From DATLAN01 sp035527455 (lineage in GTDB: Bacteria; Planctomycetota; Planctomycetia; Pirellulales; Thermoguttaceae): a DNA stretch of 10,544 nucleotides. Under the pieces are notes generated by a model. The model did no database searches, was not told the origin of the DNA, and saw only the letters and a list, made by a program, of their open reading frames with translations. The stretch is taken from positions 1 to 10,544 of the forward strand of contig DATLAN010000400.1 of NCBI GenBank assembly GCA_035527455.1. The letters are read 5' to 3'. Positions 1-5,761 of this stretch are shown one piece after another; the first letter of the stretch is position 1, and every line of letters starts with the position of its first letter. A program made the position numbers and the translations under genes.

Positions 1-875
1 TGGCAACAGAACCAGTTGTCGCCCGGCCCCAGCCTGACGTGTTCGACCTTACGCCGGAATCGTGCCTCGTGCTTCGCCACATTCTCGGCCAGTCCCCTGG
101 CCCAAATGGCCGGCAGCCCGGGCACGCTCAGGCACATCGTCCCTTCGCCGTGCTTGACGAAGCGGCGGGACTTCGTAATCGGGTCGTAGCCGAAGTACTC
201 CGGATGTTCCTCCTGGTGCACTGCAATCGGAACGGCGAAGTTCGTGCCGTACGGCTCGATGAGATCGAGATCCAGGAACCCCTCGTAGTTGGCGCGAACA
301 TCCCGGGTATTGTCGCGGTTTCGCAGGAGCCACTCGCCCGTTGCCCGATGGGCCGGCCAATTCGGGCCGAAACGTCGATTGAGGAAGACCGGAATGTCGA
401 TGAAGTCGGTCTCCTGAAGTATCAGCGTCGGCGTCTTTCCGTAAATCGTGCCGAACTCTTCGTTGGGCCGGGCGAAGATCAGGTCGGTATTCCTTTCCAA
501 CAGTGCATACAGACCATAGAGCGTGCCCCGTGGCCGGCTGCCGAATACGTAAACCTGGTTCCCTTTGCGGCGCACCGCGAATCCGTCATTGCCCTTCAGC
601 CTGGCCAGGTCCTCTTCGAAGTCCGTGGCAGAAGCTGTGCCGACGAAAACCTTCACGTTGGCTTGCTGGCTTGGCGCGGTGAGAATCGGCACTCTGACGC
701 CGGTGATCTTCTCGATCCAGCCGCAGACGTCGTTCGTTGCGAACACTTCGGCCCCGGCTGCCGGATCGGGCAGAACGAATTCGCCGGTGGGCTTTCCATC
801 CACCACCAACGGCACCGCCCCAACTCGCGTCGTCCAAAGGCAGAACAGACCAAATAGGAAGAAGTGTCTTCTCAT
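1..875 (-). CDS. Secreted DUF4838 protein with GH67-N-like domain (3' part missing)
   Basis: The frame is open from ATG at 875 to the window edge without a stop, giving 291 residues of a larger protein. Residues 1-20 form a signal peptide (RR, then a hydrophobic FFLFGLFCLW core, likely cut after VGA). Residues about 32-135 resemble the small N-terminal domain of alpha-glucuronidase/GH20-type enzymes: an FVLPDPAA start, an ELxxWIEKITG-like helix at 51-59, and the characteristic GTLYGLYALLER at 117-128. From about 160 it matches DUF4838 as I know it: RRFGPNW at 168-173, HQEEHPEYFGYDP at 220-232, the LS-P segment near 249-252, and the start of a D-x-W-FCC cluster at 286-291 where the family usually has a Cys-rich motif. 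DUF4838 proteins occur in polysaccharide-degradation loci, but no activity is firmly established as far as I know. It is last of four genes on this strand within the window, 104 nt after the preceding stop. No strong Shine-Dalgarno precedes the ATG, which leaves the exact start slightly uncertain. Confidence 0.85.
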   Translation of the reverse strand, partial: MRRHFFLFGLFCLWTTRVGAVPLVVDGKPTGEFVLPDPAAGAEVFATNDVCGWIEKITGVRVPILTAPSQQANVKVFVGTASATDFEEDLARLKGNDGFAVRRKGNQVYVFGSRPRGTLYGLYALLERNTDLIFARPNEEFGTIYGKTPTLILQETDFIDIPVFLNRRFGPNWPAHRATGEWLLRNRDNTRDVRANYEGFLDLDLIEPYGTNFAVPIAVHQEEHPEYFGYDPITKSRRFVKHGEGTMCLSVPGLPAIWARGLAENVAKHEARFRRKVEHVRLGPGDNWFCC

Positions 876-979
876 GGGCAACTCGTTTCTTCACCTTGTT
901 CTGACGCGCGCCGGTGTTTACGTTCCACGCGGGACGCTTTGCCGTGGGCTGCTGACCCGTCCCAGTTGCTGCCGCTTGC

Positions 980-1915
980 TCAATCGCCCGCCGAGCGAGC
1001 GACCCGGATTCCGATATGATCGCAATCACTCTTGGGGTTGGGGCCCGACTTGTCCGGCGGGAGCGACCACCCGCGGTAAGCGCAGCGGTTGTTCATGGGG
1101 CCATCATCCCAGCATCCGCCACGAGCAAAGCGATGCTTGCCGGTATAATCGACCGGCTGTCGCGCGCCGGGATACGACTTGTACCAATCGGCCACCCACT
1201 CGTAAGCATTGCCCACGATGTCCATGCAACCATAGGGACTGGCACCGTCCGGGTAGCTGCCGACCGGCGCGCTTTGAAGTCTCTTGGCGCCCCCGGCGGC
1301 AAGATTGGTGTCATCGATGTTGTTGCACTTCTCCGGGTCCCAAGTGTCGCCCCATGGAAAGACATTGCTGTGTGTTCCCGTCCATCGCGCCGCTTTTTCC
1401 CATTCGGCTTCCGAGGGCAATCTTCCGCCGGCCCACTTGCAGTAGGCCTCGGCCTCGTAGTAGGTCACGCCAACGACTGGGTGCCTGTCCGTCTGTGTGA
1501 AACGGTGTGGGCCGTATCGGTGCCCGACCCACTCTTGCTCGGCGGCCCATTGTGCAGGCTCCTTGCGCCCGCTAAGTTCCTTCCACCCCCATCCCTCTTT
1601 GGACCAATAGCGAGAGTCGTTGTAGCCGCCGGCCTCCATGAACCTGCGATATTCGCCACGTGTGACCTCATACTTGCCGATCTCGTAGGCAGGCAGGTCG
1701 ACGCGGTGCCGGGGCAGCTCGGCATCCGTCGAGAAGGGTTCGTTGCCGTTATTGCCCATCAGAAAGCTCCCGGCAGGAATCCTGATCATCTCGCCGAGAC
1801 GGTCGCCCGAATCCGTAGCCGCTGCCGGCTTCGTCCCGTCGGGCGTTTCTGCAGCATCGCCGATCGAAGGTAGCAGGCCAGCCAACACCACCAGAGACTT
1901 CAGGATCTCGCGCAT
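980..1915 (-). CDS. Secreted SUMF1/FGE-sulfatase-family protein without the catalytic cysteine pair
   Basis: This encodes 311 residues from ATG at 1915. An in-frame TTG lies just before it, but the ATG has AGGAG six nt upstream (1922-1926). Residues 1-21 form a signal peptide. The FGE-sulfatase fold is clear: MIRIPAGSFLMG at 43-54, EIGKYEVTRGEYRRFM at 78-93, HPVVGVTYYEAEAYCKW at 145-161 followed by GGRLPSEAEWEKAAR (163-177), FPWGD at 186-190, GCMDIVGNAYEWVADWY at 229-245, RGGCWDD at 265-271 and IGIRVAR at 301-307. True formylglycine-generating enzymes carry two active-site cysteines a few residues after RGGS. Here those positions read as Asp and Asn, and the nearby cysteines (268, 278) do not align with them, so sulfatase activation is doubtful. 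Related family members (EgtB-, PvdO-like, or unassigned exported proteins) do other jobs. It lies between a CBM9-like gene and a DUF4838 gene and is probably exported with them. Family call firm; function unknown. Confidence 0.9.
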   Translation of the reverse strand: MREILKSLVVLAGLLPSIGDAAETPDGTKPAAATDSGDRLGEMIRIPAGSFLMGNNGNEPFSTDAELPRHRVDLPAYEIGKYEVTRGEYRRFMEAGGYNDSRYWSKEGWGWKELSGRKEPAQWAAEQEWVGHRYGPHRFTQTDRHPVVGVTYYEAEAYCKWAGGRLPSEAEWEKAARWTGTHSNVFPWGDTWDPEKCNNIDDTNLAAGGAKRLQSAPVGSYPDGASPYGCMDIVGNAYEWVADWYKSYPGARQPVDYTGKHRFARGGCWDDGPMNNRCAYRGWSLPPDKSGPNPKSDCDHIGIRVARSAGD

Positions 1916-1921
1916 CAAGGT

Positions 1922-1926
1922 CTCCT
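1922..1926 (-). promoter_or_regulatory. Ribosome binding site for the SUMF1-like gene
   Basis: AGGAG on the minus strand lies six nt before ATG 1915. Spacing from the alternative TTG at 1918 would be only three nt, so this site favours the ATG. Confidence 0.6.
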
Positions 1927-1968
1927 TTCAAGCAACGGTTGTCGTTGCACGCTGAACGCCGGCTGCTT

Positions 1969-2985
1969 CTACTTGCTATCCGCAAACCGTTTGTTCATCA
2001 GGAATTCTGTACGAAGCTCGGCGACTTTGTATCGAAACTCCATCCAATCGCCCAGGACCGGTCGACCTTTCTTCACGGTCTCGGCATCCCAGCCATCCGG
2101 TTCTCCCAGGGACTCACCCAAGGCCGTGTATTGATCGATCAGCGGCTTGAGGGCGCCGTCGTAGAAATCGAGGTCCCCCAATTCTTCGTCGCTCCAGAAG
2201 TTGGCAGCCGCTGTTGCCGTCGCCCGGAATTCGAACCAGGCGGCTCGGAGGATCCGCTTCTCGATTTCAACCCGCTGGCTCGGCGACGGCGGCTGGAAAT
2301 GGATCAGGCCGAAGTTGCCCGTGTCGTGAACCTTGCCGCCCCAGGTCATCGAGGGTCCCCAGCGCATCAGGCTGAACCGCCAGTGATCCCCGTCGAGCGG
2401 AAGACGGTCGTAGAGACACTCCCACGGGATGAAGAGGAACGTGGCGAAGCCGGTTGTGATCGGCAACGACTCGATTCGGACATGTTCCTTCAGCGACCGA
2501 TAATGCCGGTGGGGCATGCCCCAGTCGTAGTGACTGACACGGCTCGCCAACTGATTCACGATCATCTGATAGTAAGACACTCGCTCCAGCCCCGGACTGA
2601 AGAAGATCTCCAACGCAATGTCCTTTCGCTCGTCGACGTATGTCTGGATCTGCGGTTCGCGGCAGTCGATATAGATGTACCAGCCTCTTGAGTTGTACAC
2701 CATGTAGAAGGATGTTTCGCGTCCCTTGAGTTCGGGGGCGGAACTGACGTCGCGCAGCGCCGTCGCATCGAGAATCAGCCCCTTGGCCGCCTCGCTATTG
2801 TAGGGCACGAAACGAGACTCCTTGCCCGTTCCGGTCTTGACCATCTCGGACTCGGCCCAGGCGGTCACTCCGTACGGAGCATTCTCCATATAGCGGCACT
2901 CATAGACTTTTCGGTCTTGGACCTCGTCCGCGTTCACGCTGCCGACCGCCGCGGCCACCAAGAGCATTGCCGTAGATATTCTCAT
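1969..2985 (-). CDS. Secreted CBM9-like sugar-binding protein
   Basis: This encodes 338 residues with a signal peptide at 1-19 (MRISTAMLLVAAAVGSVNA, then DE). The body resembles the CBM9/DOMON-like sugar-binding modules found in exported proteins of this bacterial group. ETSFYMVYNSRGWYIYIDC at 90-108 corresponds to the strand pair ending a 'x-Y-V-x' sheet. DIALEIFFSPG at 122-132 is the usual 'D-x-x-E-x-F-x-x-P' segment. FIPWECL at 185-191 followed by DHWRFSLMRW at 200-209, TWGG (214-217) and NFGLIHFQ at 224-231 is the classic 'IPW...WR-x-N-x-x-R...FG-x-x-F' series. Residues about 235-338 add a charged, mostly helical tail I do not recognise. No catalytic residues are evident, so its role is probably carbohydrate binding or surface attachment. 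Its start lies three nt beyond the stop of the DUF4091 gene and its ribosome site is inside that gene's last codons, so the two are likely translationally coupled. Confidence 0.85.
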   Translation of the reverse strand: MRISTAMLLVAAAVGSVNADEVQDRKVYECRYMENAPYGVTAWAESEMVKTGTGKESRFVPYNSEAAKGLILDATALRDVSSAPELKGRETSFYMVYNSRGWYIYIDCREPQIQTYVDERKDIALEIFFSPGLERVSYYQMIVNQLASRVSHYDWGMPHRHYRSLKEHVRIESLPITTGFATFLFIPWECLYDRLPLDGDHWRFSLMRWGPSMTWGGKVHDTGNFGLIHFQPPSPSQRVEIEKRILRAAWFEFRATATAAANFWSDEELGDLDFYDGALKPLIDQYTALGESLGEPDGWDAETVKKGRPVLGDWMEFRYKVAELRTEFLMNKRFADSK

Positions 2986-2988
2986 GAC

Positions 2989-4785
2989 CTAATCCTCCAT
3001 CGCCGTTTGGATCTTCAGGATGTGCTCGATCATCTCCATGCGAGCCGCGTTCAGGTCCGCGGTGGTTTCGTCCAGCAACTCCAGCCACATCAGTGCCTTC
3101 TTGGCAGTGTAGACGGCTTCCACCTTGCCGGTGGAGATCGCCTTGGCAGCTTCCTGCTTGAGCTTGGTCGCGTAGCGGACGTCGTCGATCCCTTCCCGAA
3201 ACCCTTCCCAGGCAATCGTATCGATGACCCCGCTGGATGTCGGATAGACCAGATTCATTGGGCGAAACGCGCCGCCCATGAAATCATTCCACACGTTGGC
3301 CTTCTGCTGCTTGTACAGCGTCGGATGAAGGCCCGAGTAGTAGATGTAGTTGAACGAGCCGTCGTAATAGGCCTTGTATCTGGCCAGCCCCTCCATGCGC
3401 CGAAAGATGTCGGGATTCTCCGGGCCGGTATGTGGGCCGGCATAACTGGCGACCTTGGCCCCTAAGGCGTGCCAGGTAGCCACGTTCTCTCGCTTCGGCC
3501 AGCCGCCATGATTCGCGTAGTCGATGCAGTAGCCGGCAAGGTCGAAGTGCCTGCCCGGATGGGTCGTCACCCAGAGTTTGATTCCCTTGGCCGTCGTGTA
3601 TTCCGCCCGCTCGCGCATGATCTTCACACGGTCTACTCCGGCCTCATCCCAGCTCGTAATGTAGATATCGTGGTGGCCGACTTCACTTGCCAGCGTCTCG
3701 ACCAGGTCATCGATGCGCGCCTTGTACTCGTCGAGATCCTTCTCCCCGGCGGGATACGCCCAGCCACGCGAGAGGAGCGGTTTCATGACGAATCCCGCTT
3801 CCTTCATCATCCGCAACTCGTGTCGCAGAGCGGCGATTGCCTGGGCACGATCCGGCTGGTGACTGAGCTGCAGATCCGCCCGGCAATTGAAAACATTGTG
3901 TTCCAGCAAGTCCTTGTAGATGGCACGCTGTTGTCGATCGGCGACCTCCGGCGCAATCCCCAACCGATCACAGATTTCGTAGATTCCCGTGCCGTACAGC
4001 GTGACCAGGTATTCCAGGTCCAGGTTGTAGTAGGTCTTGGGCATCGGCAGTTCGAAGGGAAGAACCCTTACCGCCAACTCCAGCGTCCCGACGTTCTTGC
4101 CATCCGCGATCAACTCGATGTTTCCCCGGTAGACTCCGGCATCGGCCGTCTTCGGGACCTTGACGGTAACCCAGAGCTGCTTGTTCTCGCCCTTCTTCAG
4201 ACTGAGGGGCTGAAGCGTTGTGCTGTCCACCACCGGCTCCGTCAGATAGTTGAACGCCTCGGTCGCCTGGTCTCTCGGATAACTGACCCAGGTGTACTCG
4301 CCGCCCACGCGGAGGTAGTTCTCCTTCTTCGCCCGGTCGACGCGCACGAGCGTTTCGTCGTGGAGCAACAGTTCCGGCACCAACTCGCGGCGATTGCTAT
4401 CGCCGAAGTAGCTGTACCAAGCCGTTCCGCCCTGATACCAACATTTGACGACTTTGATATCAACATGGTCCGCCGTTATGCTGCCGCCGGTTCCCGAAAG
4501 CGGCGATGCCTTCAACACGAGCCTGCCAATATCGGTTTGTGGAACAACCAGGAACGAAACCGGTTCGAACTCCCCCTGGGCCGCAACCACACGTAACCGC
4601 GAACTGAGTCGCGCGTCGGTTGGCAGGGCATCGGGCAACCGAACAACCGAACTGAGCGCAGGCACCTCGTAGCAAGCCACCGGCCCTTGTCCCCAGGGTG
4701 CGTGCGGCGCAGCATTCAAGCTGGAAGCAATGTTGCTCAGCACGCATACGCCCAGCAATCGTAGCGAAGCGGACTTGGTTATCAT
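2989..4785 (-). CDS. Secreted DUF4091 / GH123-like glycoside hydrolase
   Basis: This encodes 598 residues from ATG 4785, chosen because a signal peptide begins there (MITKSASLRLLGVCVLS, cleavage near LNA-A at 23-25) and AGGGA lies eight nt upstream. The frame stays open to 4935, but that extension is not signal-like and would contain the candidate promoter. Residues about 30-245 form beta-sandwich domains with GEFEPVSFLV at 71-80 and GVYRGNIEL at 217-225, as is usual ahead of DUF4091 and GH123 barrels. The barrel follows: YYNLDLEYL at 252-260, the FNCR segment near 299-302, MKPLLSRGWAYP at 334-345, ITSWDEAG at 376-383 and IAWEGFREGIDDVRY at 524-538, the family hallmark near the C-terminus. 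The adjacent Asp380-Glu381 pair fits the stabiliser/acid pair known in GH123 N-acetyl-beta-galactosaminidases; applying that here is inference. A secreted hydrolase on an amino-sugar-containing glycan is plausible, but the substrate cannot be read from sequence. First gene of the minus-strand run. Confidence 0.88.
   Translation of the reverse strand: MITKSASLRLLGVCVLSNIASSLNAAPHAPWGQGPVACYEVPALSSVVRLPDALPTDARLSSRLRVVAAQGEFEPVSFLVVPQTDIGRLVLKASPLSGTGGSITADHVDIKVVKCWYQGGTAWYSYFGDSNRRELVPELLLHDETLVRVDRAKKENYLRVGGEYTWVSYPRDQATEAFNYLTEPVVDSTTLQPLSLKKGENKQLWVTVKVPKTADAGVYRGNIELIADGKNVGTLELAVRVLPFELPMPKTYYNLDLEYLVTLYGTGIYEICDRLGIAPEVADRQQRAIYKDLLEHNVFNCRADLQLSHQPDRAQAIAALRHELRMMKEAGFVMKPLLSRGWAYPAGEKDLDEYKARIDDLVETLASEVGHHDIYITSWDEAGVDRVKIMRERAEYTTAKGIKLWVTTHPGRHFDLAGYCIDYANHGGWPKRENVATWHALGAKVASYAGPHTGPENPDIFRRMEGLARYKAYYDGSFNYIYYSGLHPTLYKQQKANVWNDFMGGAFRPMNLVYPTSSGVIDTIAWEGFREGIDDVRYATKLKQEAAKAISTGKVEAVYTAKKALMWLELLDETTADLNAARMEMIEHILKIQTAMED
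2994..2998 (-). promoter_or_regulatory. Ribosome binding site embedded in the end of the upstream gene
   Basis: GGAGG on the minus strand sits eight nt before ATG 2985 and within the last Met-Glu-Asp codons of the DUF4091 gene (stop TAG at 2991-2989). Arrangement of stop, 3-nt gap and start suggests coupled translation. Confidence 0.7.
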
Positions 4786-4793
4786 CGAGCGTT

Positions 4794-4798
4794 TCCCT
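4794..4798 (-). promoter_or_regulatory. Ribosome binding site deciding the start of the DUF4091 gene
   Basis: AGGGA on the minus strand, eight nt before ATG 4785. It agrees with the signal peptide beginning at that ATG and argues against the upstream in-frame ATG codons. Confidence 0.5.
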
Positions 4799-4834
4799 TT
4801 CAGCAAGCACAGCCGGCACCAGGATTGTTCCGTC

Positions 4835-4863
4835 AGTGTAGGCGTTTGGAGCACGCGCTGCAA
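4835..4863 (-). promoter_or_regulatory. Candidate sigma70-type promoter for the minus-strand operon
   Basis: Read on the minus strand, TTGCAG (4863-4858) is followed by exactly 17 nt and then TACACT (4840-4835). The match is 3/6 and 4/6 to the textbook boxes with ideal spacing. Transcription would start near 4828 and leave a leader of about 40 nt before ATG 4785. The site is predicted by eye only, and promoter consensus in this bacterial group is less well known. Confidence 0.35.
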
Positions 4864-5023
4864 GATTCCGACGGCACGCCGGACAAGAACCGGATTCAGA
4901 CGCTCGACAGCAGGGCACATCGCCCGAAGCATCAAAACGCAGTTCCCAGCGAGCGTCGGTTGCCCCCGCCGAAGCCTCGAAACGCAGATGGCTTGCGCGC
5001 GTAGATGTTCACGACCGAGGTCA

Positions 5024-5035
5024 CAAACGCGTTTG
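5024..5035. promoter_or_regulatory. Perfect 12-bp palindrome CAAACGCGTTTG, possible operator
   Basis: The sequence is its own reverse complement over 12 bases, and its CAAAC/GTTTG halves resemble those used by LacI-family regulators such as PurR, though with two extra central bases. It lies about 195 nt upstream of the candidate promoter for the minus-strand operon and over 700 nt from the plus-strand gene. No regulator gene is in the window, so an operator role is only a guess. Confidence 0.25.
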
Positions 5036-5165
5036 GCTAATCTGCACGGGTCACATTGCCCGACTGCGTTTTGCGCGGCTTACCGCAGCCGATCCATGTC
5101 ATCATTCTGACTGCGCGAGACAGTCGATTCTCACGCCCGTTGCGGTTCTCGCTGAGTGGCCAAGG

Positions 5166-5219
5166 ACTAACCGACCGGGGTGACTCCGATCTGGCGACTC
5201 AGGTCACGCCCTCCTGTGC
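5166..5219. repeat. Two-block direct repeat, copy 1
   Basis: An 11-base block ACTAACCGACC (5166-5176) and a 17-base block GTCACGCCCTCCTGTGC (5203-5219) are both present again, exactly and in the same order and orientation, at 9528-9588. The 26 bases between them differ from the other copy in sequence and length. Here the middle can pair GTGAC (5179-5183 area) with GTCAC at 5203-5207. What the repeat is remains unknown. Confidence 0.7.
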
Positions 5220-5435
5220 AGTTTGACGCCGAGGAGCTGGCAACTTAGGAGTGCGCCACCGATGCGCGCAGTAGGTTGTGCCGTGCTGGTCGCCGAAACC
5301 CTTCATCTAGGGGGCTACTTCGACTCCGAGCGTCTCTCATTCGCGTCCCATTTTCACGAGTTCTCGAAACATTGATTCTAAGACGGCAATTCGGGACTGG
5401 CCGGGCTGGAGTTATGCCTGGAAGTGGCTGGGGGA

Positions 5436-5458
5436 GGTTCCGCACCGGCAAAGGAACC
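5436..5458. repeat. Short inverted repeat (GGTTCC / GGAACC)
   Basis: GGTTCC at 5436-5441 and GGAACC at 5453-5458 can form a six-pair hairpin with an 11-base loop. No run of T follows on either strand, so it is not a typical intrinsic terminator. It may be chance. Confidence 0.3.
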
Positions 5459-5761
5459 ATTTCTGACTTTGCATCCACGCCGATCCTGCTTTCTGTCCGC
5501 AATAGCAAGCCGCTGCCCCGATGGCTACAATCGGTGGAGCATTGCGTCGTTAAACACTCGAGCTAGCCGTGACCGGCGGACTACTTTCCCAGACGAGCGA
5601 GTCAACATCCCGTAGCCAGTTGCGGCGGGTGTCGTTCGTCCCGTGACAGAACAAGGACGCGGTAATTCCGCCGACGCTCTTCGCTCGCGACGGTCGAATC
5701 CGCCAAGGTGAATACTCCGTGCGGACACGGGTCGCGGGCGGCCAGCGTGTAGAGAGAGAAC

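Larger units (their letters stand above)
4786..5761. other. Divergent intergenic region, no convincing protein gene
   Basis: About 976 bases separate the start of the minus-strand operon from the start of the lyase-like gene. All frames were read. Open frames here (for example 5276-5566 plus and 5245-5508 minus) have Arg/Pro/Ser-rich, low-complexity translations that do not look like proteins. What the stretch does hold is the candidate promoter at 4835-4863, a 12-bp palindrome at 5024-5035, one repeat copy at 5166-5219, an inverted repeat at 5436-5458 and a doubtful small minus-strand ORF at 5602-5763. No clear promoter was found for the plus-strand gene. Confidence 0.6.

Noticed and set aside
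39..857. Plus-strand open frame of 272 codons
   Set aside because: It lies wholly antisense to the DUF4838 gene, whose translation shows a signal peptide and family motifs; the plus translation has no recognisable features.
1016..1873. Plus-strand open frame of 285 codons
   Set aside because: Antisense to the SUMF1-like gene with its unmistakable motifs; a by-product of GC-rich codon use.
1939..2691. Plus-strand open frame of 250 codons
   Set aside because: Antisense to the CBM9-like gene and without domain or signal features.
3469..4596. Plus-strand open frame of 375 codons
   Set aside because: Antisense to the DUF4091 gene, which carries the family hallmark; composition is shadow-like.
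4786..4935. 50-residue N-terminal extension of the DUF4091 protein (start at 4935)
   Set aside because: The extension is not signal-like, whereas a signal peptide and a ribosome site belong to ATG 4785, and a promoter candidate lies inside the extension.
5166..5219. Integron attC-type recombination site
   Set aside because: The CTAAC-like end is present but the matching GTTRRRY end and palindromic R/L boxes are not, and no integrase gene is visible.
5245..5566. Small ORFs on both strands (5276-5566 plus, 5245-5508 minus)
   Set aside because: Arg/Pro/Ser-rich low-complexity translations, no ribosome sites and no recognisable motif on either strand.
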